Positions 15,290 through 25,031 of a stretch of DNA of 64,000 bases are shown here, piece by piece. Position numbers and translations under genes: made by a program. Positions within the stretch are counted from its first letter, which is position 1. Every line of letters starts with the position of its first letter. The notes beneath the pieces were generated by a model. It saw only the letters and a list, made by a program, of their open reading frames with translations. It ran no database searches and had not been told where the DNA came from. The DNA comes from an uncultured Pelagibacteraceae bacterium (GTDB taxonomy: Bacteria; Pseudomonadota; Alphaproteobacteria; Pelagibacterales; Pelagibacteraceae): positions 1-64,000 of the forward strand of contig CACIRJ010000003.1 in NCBI GenBank assembly GCA_902588975.1, written 5' to 3'.

Positions 15290-15730
15290 TTGGAAACTGA
15301 TAAATCAAGACCATTTGTATTATATGTTGCTGAAATCATTTATCGAAAGATATATGAAATCAAGATTAAAAATCCAAATTTAACTAATATTCAAGCTTTT
15401 GAAATATTTATTGCATCAGATGATTATAATGAAATTAGTTCAGGAAATTTTCATGATAAATGGTTTAAAGAACTTGAAGGCAATGACTACGTAGATAAAT
15501 CTACAAAAAAAAAGATTAATCAAGAAACTATAAGACTTTTACAAATACAAAAAGATACTATGATTAAACAACTAATGAAAATCCCAAAATTATATTATGC
15601 AAAAAGTCACTTTCCTTTGGAATTATCTCAAAGAGCATTTGATCATTTGTGGAGAGTTTGTGAAAGTTATGAACTTTGGTGTAAAGAAACTAAACAAAAT
15701 GGATTAATATTATTAAATTTAACAGAATAA
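15290..15730 (+). CDS. Conserved hypothetical protein, 146 aa, TTG start
   Basis: No family recognised. It is a mixed alpha-helical soluble protein with aromatic-rich ends (FVLYVAEIIYRKIYEIK and LWRVCESYELWCKE) and no signal or TM segment. The TTG start is supported by a GAGGAG Shine-Dalgarno overlapping the upstream GNAT stop, 6 nt before the TTG. It lies 3 nt upstream of the transporter gene, so GNAT, this protein and the transporter form an operon. Confidence 0.65.
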   Translation: METDKSRPFVLYVAEIIYRKIYEIKIKNPNLTNIQAFEIFIASDDYNEISSGNFHDKWFKELEGNDYVDKSTKKKINQETIRLLQIQKDTMIKQLMKIPKLYYAKSHFPLELSQRAFDHLWRVCESYELWCKETKQNGLILLNLTE

Positions 15731-15733
15731 TTT

Positions 15734-17350
15734 ATGAATAATAAAATTTTGAGATTTATAGATAGTACTTTAATAGATTTAGGAAGACAATTTAAGTGGA
15801 CCTATCTACCACCATTGATGATTTATCTTGCTGCTGGTATTTCAGGACTAACAGGTATTGTTGGAACTTTTTTTGTTAAAGACTATCTAAACTTATCTGC
15901 TGCTTTTCTTGCTGGACTGGGTTTTTGGGCTGGAATTCCATGGGCATTGAAGATGCCTTTAGGTCATCTTGTTGATCTAATCTGGAATAAAAAAAATTAC
16001 ATGGTTTTTGTTGGAGCATCCTTAATATCGTTAAGTTTAATTATAATGTACGGATTAATAATTCATACTGAATGGATGTCATCAATTCTTTCAGTAGAAA
16101 CATGGTTTGTAATCAGTGTTTTACTTGCTCCGATTGGTTATGTTGTGCAAGATGTTGTAGCTGATGCGATGACCGTAGAAGCTGTTCCTTTAGTTGATGA
16201 CAGTGGAAATAAATTTTCAAGAGATGAAATCAAGCTTATGCATACAACAATGCAAACTCTAGGAAGATTTGCAATAATTGGTGGAACTGTTTTAGTTGCT
16301 TTAGCTAACGTTATCCTCTTTAAAGGAGTAGACGAACTTGAACAAGCAGATAAGATAAATTTATACGGTTCAATTTATATATATGCTTTAATTATTCCAA
16401 TTGTATCTGTACTTGGAATATTTCTTGCTTCATATCTAAAAAATCAAAAAAAAAGAAAGCTTATTGAACAAGGTTTAGAGGGTGACCAAGATTATGCCCC
16501 TTCAGAGAAAACCGCAGTTAACTGGTGGATATTAGGTGGAAGCTTGGTTTTTGTTATTTTCACCTTAGGTATTGGTTCATTCAAAGTGCCTTTTGCTCAA
16601 GAAATTGTTTTTGTAGGTTCTATGGCAATTATTCTATTTTTAATGAATAAATTAGTTAAAGAACTTCCTCAGGATTTAAGACTTACTGTTGTAGGAACGG
16701 CAATAATAATTTTTATTTTTAGAGCAATGCCAGGACCTGGTCCAGGTTTATCTTGGTTTGAAATTGATGTACTTGAATTCAATGAACAATTTTTTTCAGT
16801 ATTATCTCTTATAGCTTCAGTTTTAACGCTTGTTGGTATTATTTTATTAAGACCTTTTATGGCAAATAACTCAATAGCTAGAATAATTGTGATTTTATCT
16901 ATTGCAGGCGCCATTTTATTTTTACCAAGCGTAGGAATGTATTATGGATTTCACAACTGGACATCATCTATTACCAATGGAGTTGTTGATGCCAAGTTTA
17001 TTGCAATATTAAATACTGCACTCGAGTCACCTTTGGGACAAGTCTCAATGATACCTTTGCTTGCATGGATTGCTAAAAATGCGCCTTCGCACTTAAAAGC
17101 AACTTTCTTTGCAGTATTCGCATCTTTTACAAATCTTGCTTTATCAGCAAGTGCTTTGGGGACTAAATATTTGAATGAAATTTATGTTATTACTAGAGAG
17201 GTAAAAGATAAGGTAACAAACGCTATTCTTACCACTGCCGATTATTCAGATCTAGGTATTTTGTTGATAACAGTAACACTAATAACTTTAATAATTCCAA
17301 TTGTGTTTGTGGTTATTATACAAAAAACTAAATTTAAAACTTCAGAATAA
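15734..17350 (+). CDS. MFS transporter resembling the folate-biopterin transporter (BT1/FBT) family
   Basis: A 538-aa polytopic membrane protein with about 12 hydrophobic segments. The segment GYVVQDVVADAMTVEAVP resembles the D-x-x-x-D block between TM4 and TM5 of FBT carriers, and FNEQFFSVLSLIASVLTLVGIIL resembles their FSPEFLGxLxLIGSxAxLLG block; SFKVPFA and the PGPGPG loop are further landmarks. FBT proteins carry folates, pterins or SAM. Its position beside folate-dependent sarcosine oxidase and Fhs fits folate or pterin uptake, but the assignment rests on pattern recognition only, and another small-molecule MFS role is possible. Confidence 0.6.
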   Translation: MNNKILRFIDSTLIDLGRQFKWTYLPPLMIYLAAGISGLTGIVGTFFVKDYLNLSAAFLAGLGFWAGIPWALKMPLGHLVDLIWNKKNYMVFVGASLISLSLIIMYGLIIHTEWMSSILSVETWFVISVLLAPIGYVVQDVVADAMTVEAVPLVDDSGNKFSRDEIKLMHTTMQTLGRFAIIGGTVLVALANVILFKGVDELEQADKINLYGSIYIYALIIPIVSVLGIFLASYLKNQKKRKLIEQGLEGDQDYAPSEKTAVNWWILGGSLVFVIFTLGIGSFKVPFAQEIVFVGSMAIILFLMNKLVKELPQDLRLTVVGTAIIIFIFRAMPGPGPGLSWFEIDVLEFNEQFFSVLSLIASVLTLVGIILLRPFMANNSIARIIVILSIAGAILFLPSVGMYYGFHNWTSSITNGVVDAKFIAILNTALESPLGQVSMIPLLAWIAKNAPSHLKATFFAVFASFTNLALSASALGTKYLNEIYVITREVKDKVTNAILTTADYSDLGILLITVTLITLIIPIVFVVIIQKTKFKTSE

Positions 17351-17353
17351 TTT

Positions 17354-17932
17354 TTATTCAGCTTTATAGCCAAATTCTAAACAAGCATCAGTTATTGAAT
17401 GATAAAGAGATTCACCAAAACTTCTTAAAGCAAACATTCTTACTTTTCTTGGATTTGAACTTATAAAATCAATAGTTATTGTAATTGCATGAAAAGCAGA
17501 ATTAGAACATTTTCCTTCATCAAGACCATCTAAATTTAAAGGACAACCTTTTTTCAATACTTCATCTACTAAAGAACCTTCCAATTCCAGTATTGTTCTT
17601 GAATGAGATAGATCTGTTAATGCAAAATCATCATGACTTAAGTTCTCTAAAATAGATTTTTCTATTTCTTTATTTTTTGAAACGACTAACCAATTATCAG
17701 GTCCCATCCATAAAATTCTTGTATTTTTATTTGAAGAAACCAAAAGTGTCTCAGGTAAATTTAAATTATCTATTTTTATTTTATCAATACTAATTGAAGA
17801 TTTTTTATATTTAACAATTTGATAAATCAAAACATCTTTGATTTCTCTAATATTTATTAGCTCATCTTTACTATCATGATTGCCAAACAATCCATGTTTA
17901 TGAATATTTTCTAGTGCAGAAACATTTTTCAT
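17354..17932 (-). CDS. soxG: Sarcosine oxidase gamma subunit
   Basis: A 192-aa protein of the SoxG family, related to the N-terminal GcvT fold. Features include ILWMGPDNWLVVSKN, ALTDLSHSRTILELEG, VLKKGCPLNLDGLDEGKCSNSAF and MFALRSFGESLYHSITDA. It is the smallest GcvT-like structural subunit of the heterotetrameric enzyme. Its ATG overlaps the soxA stop by 4 nt, and it is the last gene of soxB-soxD-soxA-soxG. The C-terminus lies 3 nt from the convergent transporter gene. Confidence 0.9.
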   Translation of the reverse strand: MKNVSALENIHKHGLFGNHDSKDELINIREIKDVLIYQIVKYKKSSISIDKIKIDNLNLPETLLVSSNKNTRILWMGPDNWLVVSKNKEIEKSILENLSHDDFALTDLSHSRTILELEGSLVDEVLKKGCPLNLDGLDEGKCSNSAFHAITITIDFISSNPRKVRMFALRSFGESLYHSITDACLEFGYKAE

Positions 17933-20925
17933 GATCTAACTCTTTTTCCTTCAGGATCAACATAATGTGAAGATATAACTTCTACCTCAATTGATTTATT
18001 TTTTAATGGTGATACCGCAAAAAACTTTTTACCTATCATGTTTTTTCCATCTTTCATAATTGCTAGAGAAAATGGATTATTATTTTCAACACTCCAACAA
18101 GAAGAAGAAACGTGACCAAGTTTAGGATTAGGTAATTTTGCATTCTGATCTTGGACGATATGAGATCCTTCAGGAATACTAGACTTTCTATCAATTGGAA
18201 TAAGTCCAACAATTTTTTGTCTGCTTTCAACGTTAAATGCTTCTCTTCCTAAAGAATTTTTACCAATAAAATCTTTTTTCTTTGAAACTAATCCATTTAG
18301 TGAAACATCTGATGGGATTGTTCGGCCGTCTAATTCTGGTCCTGCAACGTGTCCCATTTCTATTCTTAATGTTGATAAAGCTTCAGTTCCATAAGGCTGA
18401 TTTCCAAATTCTTTTCCTACTTCCATCATTTTCTCCCACATAAACATGCCATGATCTGATTTGACATTAATCTCGTATGCAAGTTCACCTGAAAATGAAA
18501 TTCTAAAAATTCTTGATGGAACACCAAAAAAGTCTGCTTCTTTATAGCCCATAAAAGGCAATGAATCATTTGAAACATCTAAGTCTGGATATAATTTTGA
18601 TAACATATCTCTAGATTTGGGTCCTGCAATTGCAGCTCCTGCCCATTGCTCAGTTGTAGATACAACGTTTACATTTAATTCAGGCCATACAATTTGAAGA
18701 TAATATTCTAAGTGAGATAAAACATTTGCAGCTTGTGCAGTTGTAGTGGTCATATGATAATGATTTTCTGAAATCCTTGTTGTTGTTCCATCGTCCATGA
18801 CAATTCCATCTTCTCTGAGCATTAATCCATATCTTGCTTTTCCAACAGGTAATTTCATCCAAGCATTTGTATAAACTCTATTTAAAAATTCTGCTGCGTC
18901 TGGACCTTTGATATCAATTTTTCCTAATGTTGTTACATCACAGATACCAACGTTCTCTCTAACATTTTTTGCCTCTCTCTTTGAAGCTTCAAATAAAGTT
19001 TCATTTCCTTGTTTGTAATATCGAGGTCTCTTCCAGGCACCTGCATCAACAAAAACAGCATTATTTTTCTCATGCCATTCATGCATTGGTGTTTTTCTAG
19101 TTGGCATATATTCCATACCTACTTCACGACCAACTATTGTCCCAATTGTAATTGGTGTGAAGGGTGGTCTAAATGTTGTGTGTCCCACCTCAGGAACTAT
19201 TTTATTTTCTATATTAGATACCAACTGAAGACCATTTAAATTACTTGTACGGCCTTGATCTGTTGCCATTCCAAGAGTTGTGTATCTTTTGACATGCTCT
19301 ATTGATCTGTAGCCTTCTCTTAGTGCAATTTCTATATCAGAAACAGATACATCGTTTTGAAAGTCAACAAATCTCTTTGGATTTTCATTTTTAGGCAACG
19401 GCATACACCAAAATTTATCATGAGCTCCATATTTTTTTTCATTTACATTTGGAATTGCAATTTCTGTTTTAGTATCTGTAATTTTAGCAGAAAGATTTGA
19501 ACCATTTTCAAAACCATTTTTTAAACTTTCTTCTAAAGTAAAAGATCCATTTGCTGCACCAACTGAGGTCTCATGTTGTTTTTTCTTATCAGGAATAAAT
19601 GCATCAATTTTTTCTTCATACTTGAGTTTATTTCCTGATTGTGATGCTAAATGAACAGATGGTGTCCAAAATCCAGATACACAAATACAATCACAATCTA
19701 CAGTTTCTATTTTCTCAAAAGAATTTTTATCTTTATTTAATTTACCAATTTTTGCAGATTTAACTTTTTTGTATCCATTAGCAACAATAACACCGTGGGA
19801 AAATCTTATATCGATTCCCTTTGATTTAGCTTCATCGATTAATTCTGATGAATGTTCTTCTCTTGTATCTAATATAATTGGTTCAACATTATTTTTTTTG
19901 AACTCTAAAGCTGTTTCATATGCACTATCGTTATTTGTAAATATTAATGGTTTTTTTCCTACTAATACACCGTAGACTTTCATATATTCTTTTGCAGCTG
20001 CTGATAAAAAAATTCCTGGAGTATCATTGTTGCCAAATACAATCGGTCTTTCAATTGAACCAGTTGATAAAATTGTTTCTTTAGCTCTAATATACCAAAG
20101 TCTTTGTCTTGGGGTGAATTTTGATTTTTTCTCTAAATGATCACTAACTCTTTCAAACATAACCAGCATATTGTGATCATAGTAACCAAAAACTTGAGAT
20201 CTATTTTTTACAGTTACATTAGGCATAGATTTTAATTCAGTAATTATTTTTTCTGCCCAATCTTTTCCTGATAAATTATCTATGCTTACATCATCAGTTA
20301 AAAGTGTTCCTCCAAATCTTGGTTTATCCTCAGCTAAAATTACTTTTGCTCCATTTTTTGCAGCAGCATAAGCGCTTGCTAATCCAGAGGGTCCGGATCC
20401 AGTGACCAATAAATCACAATACTCAAATTTATGTTCGTATCTTTCTTTATCTTTTTCTATTGAAGCAACCCCTAATCCTGCGGCTTTTCTAATGAAAGGT
20501 TCGTAAATTTTATACCAGAAACTTTTAGGCCACATAAATGTTTTGTAATAAAACCCAGCAGGGAAAAACATTTTTAAGAAATTATTAATTGCACCAACAT
20601 CAAAATTTACTGATGGCCAACAGTTTTGGCTTGTTGCAGACAAACCTTCAACGAGTTCCATTTCTGTTGCATTAACATTTGGCTCTGAATGACCATTGAA
20701 TTCTACTTGAAGCTTTGCGTTTGGCTCCTCTACTCCTGCACCAAAAAAACCTCTCGGTCTATGATATTTAAAACTTCTACCAACTAAGTGTATTCCATTT
20801 GCTATTAAAGCAGAGGCAATTGTATCACCTTCATATCCAAATAATTTTTTACCATTAAAAGTAAAAGATATTTTTTTGTTACGATTAATTAATCCCTCTT
20901 TATTTAATCTAAATGGTTGGCTCAT
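17929..20925 (-). CDS. soxA: Sarcosine oxidase alpha subunit
   Basis: A 998-aa subunit of heterotetrameric sarcosine oxidase (or its paralogue N-methylglutamate dehydrogenase). The order is an N-terminal 2Fe-2S-like Fer2_4 fold (FTFNGKKLFGYEGDTIASALIANG), a dinucleotide Rossmann fold (DLLVTGSGPSGLASAYAAAKNGAK), and from about residue 610 a GcvT-type folate domain (NVGICDVTTLGKIDIKGPDAAEFL...). It produces 5,10-methylene-THF from the oxidised N-methyl group. It overlaps soxD and soxG by 4 nt each. Length is standard for the family. Confidence 0.93.
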   Translation of the reverse strand: MSQPFRLNKEGLINRNKKISFTFNGKKLFGYEGDTIASALIANGIHLVGRSFKYHRPRGFFGAGVEEPNAKLQVEFNGHSEPNVNATEMELVEGLSATSQNCWPSVNFDVGAINNFLKMFFPAGFYYKTFMWPKSFWYKIYEPFIRKAAGLGVASIEKDKERYEHKFEYCDLLVTGSGPSGLASAYAAAKNGAKVILAEDKPRFGGTLLTDDVSIDNLSGKDWAEKIITELKSMPNVTVKNRSQVFGYYDHNMLVMFERVSDHLEKKSKFTPRQRLWYIRAKETILSTGSIERPIVFGNNDTPGIFLSAAAKEYMKVYGVLVGKKPLIFTNNDSAYETALEFKKNNVEPIILDTREEHSSELIDEAKSKGIDIRFSHGVIVANGYKKVKSAKIGKLNKDKNSFEKIETVDCDCICVSGFWTPSVHLASQSGNKLKYEEKIDAFIPDKKKQHETSVGAANGSFTLEESLKNGFENGSNLSAKITDTKTEIAIPNVNEKKYGAHDKFWCMPLPKNENPKRFVDFQNDVSVSDIEIALREGYRSIEHVKRYTTLGMATDQGRTSNLNGLQLVSNIENKIVPEVGHTTFRPPFTPITIGTIVGREVGMEYMPTRKTPMHEWHEKNNAVFVDAGAWKRPRYYKQGNETLFEASKREAKNVRENVGICDVTTLGKIDIKGPDAAEFLNRVYTNAWMKLPVGKARYGLMLREDGIVMDDGTTTRISENHYHMTTTTAQAANVLSHLEYYLQIVWPELNVNVVSTTEQWAGAAIAGPKSRDMLSKLYPDLDVSNDSLPFMGYKEADFFGVPSRIFRISFSGELAYEINVKSDHGMFMWEKMMEVGKEFGNQPYGTEALSTLRIEMGHVAGPELDGRTIPSDVSLNGLVSKKKDFIGKNSLGREAFNVESRQKIVGLIPIDRKSSIPEGSHIVQDQNAKLPNPKLGHVSSSCWSVENNNPFSLAIMKDGKNMIGKKFFAVSPLKNKSIEVEVISSHYVDPEGKRVRS

Positions 20926-21191
20926 CTTATTTCTTCTGTAACTTTTGCTGTTTGGAAAATTTCATGTGTAGCGGTGTCTCTTTGCACCTTAATCCATTGT
21001 CTACATCCAGCTATATGTTGCCATAACTCTATATGTTTTCCTCTAGGACTTTTTCTCATATAAACAAAATTATCCCAATCTTCACTTGATACTTCTTCAT
21101 TTATATTAGGTCTTTTTACAGTTGCATCACCTCCATATGAAAATTCTTTTTGTGCTCTTAAACCGCAATAAGGACATTTGATGTATAACAT
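20922..21191 (-). CDS. soxD: Sarcosine oxidase delta subunit
   Basis: An 89-aa zinc-binding subunit. The N-terminal IKCPYCGLRAQKEFSYGGDA and the later LWQHIAGCRQWIKVQRDT give the usual Cys/His zinc ligands (CxxC, H, C). It lies 3 nt after soxB and overlaps soxA by 4 nt, the standard soxBDAG order. Confidence 0.93.
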   Translation of the reverse strand: MLYIKCPYCGLRAQKEFSYGGDATVKRPNINEEVSSEDWDNFVYMRKSPRGKHIELWQHIAGCRQWIKVQRDTATHEIFQTAKVTEEIR

Positions 21192-21194
21192 TTT

Positions 21195-22451
21195 TTAACC
21201 AATCCAGGTTTTAGTTCCTAAACCTTTTTCATCTAAAAGATGGCCTGTAGAAAATCTATTTAATCTTAATTCTGAATTTAATTCATGAACTTGATCTTGT
21301 GCAATTGTATGAGCAAATGTCCAACCTGAGACAGGAGTTGATTTAAAACCTCCATAACACCATCCGCAATTTAAATATAAACCTTCAATATGAGTTTTAT
21401 CAATTATTGGAGAACCATCCATAGACATATCCATGATTCCTCCCCATGTCCTTAACATTTTTAATCTACTTAAAAATGGAAACAAAGCTAAGCCACCTGT
21501 CAATACATGTTGTATAGTTGGCAAGTTGCCTCTTTGAGCATAACTATTATATCCATCAAGATCACCACCCATTACCATCTCACCTTTATCTGATTGACTT
21601 ATATAAAAGTGGCCTGCACCAAAAGTTACTACTCCATCTAATAATGGTTTTACAGGTTCTGAAACACAAGCTTGCAGTACATGAGTTTCTATTGGCAGTG
21701 TCATATTTAATTTTTCAGCTAATATATTTGTGCTACCCGCAACACATAATCCAACTTTTTTTGCTTTAATATCTCCTCTTGAAGTTCTTATTCCTTTTAT
21801 CTTTCCGTTAACAACATCAAAACCAGTGACCTCACAGTGTTGTATTATATCTACTCCCATATCATCTGCTTGACGCGCATATCCCCAAGCAACAGCGTCA
21901 TGTCTTGCTGTACCAGCGCTTGGTTGCATTAAGCCTCCAAAAATTGGGAAACGTACTTCATCACTAAAGTCAGCCATTGGAATTAATTTTTTAACTTCGT
22001 CTCTATCCAATAACTTTGCATCTATTCCATTTAATCTCATAGAGTTTCCTCTTCGAGCATATGCATTCATTTGAGCATCTGAATGGGCTAAGTTTATTAT
22101 TCCCCTTGGAGAAAACATCACATTAAAGTTCAGTTCTTGACTTAAGTTTCTCCATAAATCCATTCCAAATTCATTAAATCTTGCATTAGCATCGTACATA
22201 AAATTTGATCTTATGATCGTTGTATTTCGACCAACATTTCCACCACCAATCCAGCCTTTCTCAATGATAGCTACATTTCTGATATTATGTTCTTTTGCTA
22301 AATAATATGCAGTAGCAAGACCGTGTCCTCCGCCTCCGATGATGACTACATCATATTCACTTTTTGGCGTTGGATCTTTCCAAGCAACTTCCCAATTTTG
22401 GTGATTGGAGAAAGCGTTTTTGATTAGACTAAATACTGAATATTTCTGCAT
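21195..22451 (-). CDS. soxB: Sarcosine oxidase beta subunit
   Basis: A 418-aa DAO-family flavoprotein. The FAD fold is VVIIGGGGHGLATAYYLAKEH with a following acidic residue (IIEKGWIGGGN). The block PSAGTARHDAVAWGYAR contains the histidine that carries covalent FMN in characterised SoxB. The C-terminal GLYLNCGWCYGGFKSTPVSG closes the flavin site. It oxidises sarcosine to glycine. It is the first gene of the operon, with a 121-bp divergent region towards fhs (22452-22572). Confidence 0.93.
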   Translation of the reverse strand: MQKYSVFSLIKNAFSNHQNWEVAWKDPTPKSEYDVVIIGGGGHGLATAYYLAKEHNIRNVAIIEKGWIGGGNVGRNTTIIRSNFMYDANARFNEFGMDLWRNLSQELNFNVMFSPRGIINLAHSDAQMNAYARRGNSMRLNGIDAKLLDRDEVKKLIPMADFSDEVRFPIFGGLMQPSAGTARHDAVAWGYARQADDMGVDIIQHCEVTGFDVVNGKIKGIRTSRGDIKAKKVGLCVAGSTNILAEKLNMTLPIETHVLQACVSEPVKPLLDGVVTFGAGHFYISQSDKGEMVMGGDLDGYNSYAQRGNLPTIQHVLTGGLALFPFLSRLKMLRTWGGIMDMSMDGSPIIDKTHIEGLYLNCGWCYGGFKSTPVSGWTFAHTIAQDQVHELNSELRLNRFSTGHLLDEKGLGTKTWIG

Positions 22452-22572
22452 CCGTAAGTTTTATAAAATTAAATATAAGTTTTTGCTAATTTTTTTTATA
22501 TATATTTTTTAGATGTTTAAATACGTGACAAAAAAGGATAGTAATTCTGCTCATTAATAAGTAATTAAATTT

Positions 22573-24252
22573 ATGTCAAAATCAGATATCCAAATTGCAC
22601 GAGAAGCAAAAATGAAACCCATAAATGAGATTTTGGGTAAAATTAATGTTCCAGACGAACCAAGTGCTTTTAGTCCTATGGGACGTCATATTGCTAAAAT
22701 AAATTTAGAATATTTAGATAGTTTAAAAGATAAACAAAATGGAAAATTAATTTTAGTTACTGCTATTACTCCAACTCCTGCAGGTGAGGGAAAAACTACT
22801 ACGTCAGTTGGTTTAAATGATGGATTAAATAAAATTGGTAAAAATTCTATAGTGTGTTTACGTGAACCTAGTTTAGGTCCTTCATTTGGAATGAAAGGTG
22901 GAGCAGCAGGTGGAGGATATGCTCAAGTTGTTCCAATGGAACAAATCAATTTACATTTTACGGGGGATTTCCATGCAATTACATCTGCTCACAATTTATT
23001 GTCAGCGTTAATTGATAATCATATTTATTGGGGAAATAAATTAAACATAGATGTAAGAAGAGTAGTTTGGAGAAGAGTTATGGATATGAATGATAGATCT
23101 TTAAGAGCTATCAATATTAATTTAGGAGGAGTTGCTAATGGTTTTCCAAGAGAAGACGGTTTTGATATTACAGTAGCATCTGAGATAATGGCTATCTTTT
23201 GTTTAGCAAATGATCTTGAAGATTTGGAAAAGAGAATAGGTAATATTACAGTTGCTTATACTAGAGATAGAAAGCCTATTTTTGCAAAAGATTTAAATGC
23301 TCATGGACCAATGACTGTTTTGTTAAAGGAAGCAATTAGACCTAATGTAACTCAAACTTTAGAAAATAATCCTGCCATTATTCATGGCGGTCCTTTTGCT
23401 AACATTGCTCATGGATGTAACTCTGTGATAGCAACTAAAGCAGGTTTAAAACTAGCTGATTATGTTGTAACTGAAGCTGGATTTGGAGCAGACCTAGGAG
23501 CAGAAAAATTTCTAGATATTAAATGTAGAAAATCAAATTTAAAACCTGAGTGTGTAGTTATTGTTGCAACAATTAGAGCATTAAAAATGCACGGTGGTGT
23601 AGCTAAAGATGATTTAAAAAATGAAAATGTAGATGCGTTAAAAAAAGGTTTAGTAAATTTGGAAAGACACATTGAAAACGTAAAAAAATTTGGTTTACCG
23701 GTAGCGGTTGCTGTTAATCATTTTGTTGCCGATACTGATAATGAAGTAAAAGAGTTAATAAATGCTTGTGATAATATGGGAGTAAAAGCTACTTTATGCA
23801 CTCATTGGTCAAATGGTGGTGAAGGAACAAAAGAACTTGCCGCACATGTTGTAGATTTAATTGATCAAAAAAAAGCAAATTTTAAATTTTTATATGATGA
23901 AAAAACACCTTTGTTAAAGAAAGTTGAGACTGTTGCAAAAGAAATTTATCGAGCAAACGAAGTTGTTGCTGACAGTAAAATAAAAGATCAATTAAAATCT
24001 TTTGAAGAAGCGGGTTATGGAAATTTACCTATATGCGTAGCGAAAACACAATATAGTTTTTCTACTGATCCAAACGCAAAAGGTGCTCCAACAGGCCATT
24101 CATTACCAATTAGAGAAGTAAGATTATCCTCAGGTGCAGAGTTTATTGTTGTTATATGTGGAGCCATCATGACAATGCCAGGACTTCCAAGAGTTCCTGC
24201 AGCAGACTCTATTAAGCTTAATGAAAAAGGTGAAATAGAAGGCTTGTTCTAA
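22573..24252 (+). CDS. fhs: Formate-tetrahydrofolate ligase
   Basis: A 559-aa cytosolic enzyme that interconverts formate + THF + ATP with 10-formyl-THF. The P-loop [16 protein letters not shown], the [18 protein letters not shown] loop and [15 protein letters not shown] are diagnostic. Length matches the family. Its divergent placement from soxBDAG links oxidation of N-methyl C1 units to formate/10-formyl-THF. Its last 4 nt overlap the convergent amidotransferase gene. Confidence 0.96.
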   Translation: MSKSDIQIAREAKMKPINEILGKINVPDEPSAFSPMGRHIAKINLEYLDSLKDKQNGKLILVTAITPTPAGEGKTTTSVGLNDGLNKIGKNSIVCLREPSLGPSFGMKGGAAGGGYAQVVPMEQINLHFTGDFHAITSAHNLLSALIDNHIYWGNKLNIDVRRVVWRRVMDMNDRSLRAININLGGVANGFPREDGFDITVASEIMAIFCLANDLEDLEKRIGNITVAYTRDRKPIFAKDLNAHGPMTVLLKEAIRPNVTQTLENNPAIIHGGPFANIAHGCNSVIATKAGLKLADYVVTEAGFGADLGAEKFLDIKCRKSNLKPECVVIVATIRALKMHGGVAKDDLKNENVDALKKGLVNLERHIENVKKFGLPVAVAVNHFVADTDNEVKELINACDNMGVKATLCTHWSNGGEGTKELAAHVVDLIDQKKANFKFLYDEKTPLLKKVETVAKEIYRANEVVADSKIKDQLKSFEEAGYGNLPICVAKTQYSFSTDPNAKGAPTGHSLPIREVRLSSGAEFIVVICGAIMTMPGLPRVPAADSIKLNEKGEIEGLF

Positions 24253-25031
24253 TTTAAATTATTTAGCCAATTTTCTAATTCTCTCATTCTTGCATCTTTA
24301 TTTGAAATTTTATTTTCATCTTCTATAATTTTTACATGAGAGTCTATTTCCATTTGATCAATAAATGCTTTTTTTTCTAAAAGTCGATCTCTCCTAAAAT
24401 GAATTAAGCTTATCATTTTGGCATAAGTTATCTCTGGGTGATATTGAATTCCCCATACATTCGTTGAACCAACATTAAAATTTATGCCCATGACTTTATT
24501 TATTGGATTTGATGAAAGTAATGTAGAGCCCTCAGGTAATTTTACAACTTCATCAAAATTAAATGCAGGGGTATTAAATTTTTTATTTTTATTTTTATAA
24601 AGCGGATGTTTAAGACCGTTTTCGTTTATTTCTATGTCATGAGCTATTCCCCTATGAGCGCCATTAGGGCATTTCTTTACTTCACCACCAGCAACGGTCA
24701 CAGCAACTTGCATTCCCCAACATATTGCGAATATATTTTTTATATTCTTTTGACATTCCCTCATAAAGTTAATTTGTCTTCTTATTTCTGGAGTATCATT
24801 GTAAATATTTAAACTACTACCACCCCATATCATTCCATGATATTTAGTTAAATCTTTAGCTACTTCATTAATATTCTCATCTGATGAAGGATTAACAACA
24901 TCAATATCTAATTGATCTGTAAAATAACTAATACTGTCTTTTAAACTTTCAGTATGAGTTTTAATTCCACCATCAGTAAAGCTTTGATTTTCCTCTCTAA
25001 GGTTACCTTCAACTATAAGAATTCTTTTCAT
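24249..25031 (-). CDS. Class I glutamine amidotransferase-like protein
   Basis: A 260-aa protein of the GMP-synthase-amidotransferase-like group. The nucleophile elbow AICWGMQVA and the IQYHPE His-Glu pair complete the triad; an early [10 protein letters not shown] forms the oxyanion region. Stand-alone members include gamma-glutamyl hydrolases of amine catabolism (PuuD-like) and unknown enzymes. It is the last gene of the glycoside ABC operon, with its start overlapping the ADH stop by one base. It could hydrolyse a gamma-glutamyl or amide bond; the substrate is not deducible. Confidence 0.8.
   Translation of the reverse strand: MKRILIVEGNLREENQSFTDGGIKTHTESLKDSISYFTDQLDIDVVNPSSDENINEVAKDLTKYHGMIWGGSSLNIYNDTPEIRRQINFMRECQKNIKNIFAICWGMQVAVTVAGGEVKKCPNGAHRGIAHDIEINENGLKHPLYKNKNKKFNTPAFNFDEVVKLPEGSTLLSSNPINKVMGINFNVGSTNVWGIQYHPEITYAKMISLIHFRRDRLLEKKAFIDQMEIDSHVKIIEDENKISNKDARMRELENWLNNLN

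Noticed and set aside
16669-16914. Antisense ORF inside the MFS transporter gene
   Set aside because: It is a shadow of the transporter; the composition matches the complement of membrane helices.
18680-18862. Short ORFs within soxA (18680-18862 minus, 19009-19239 plus, 19769-19975 plus)
   Set aside because: They are in other frames of a clear coding region and have no domain, ribosome site or conserved look.
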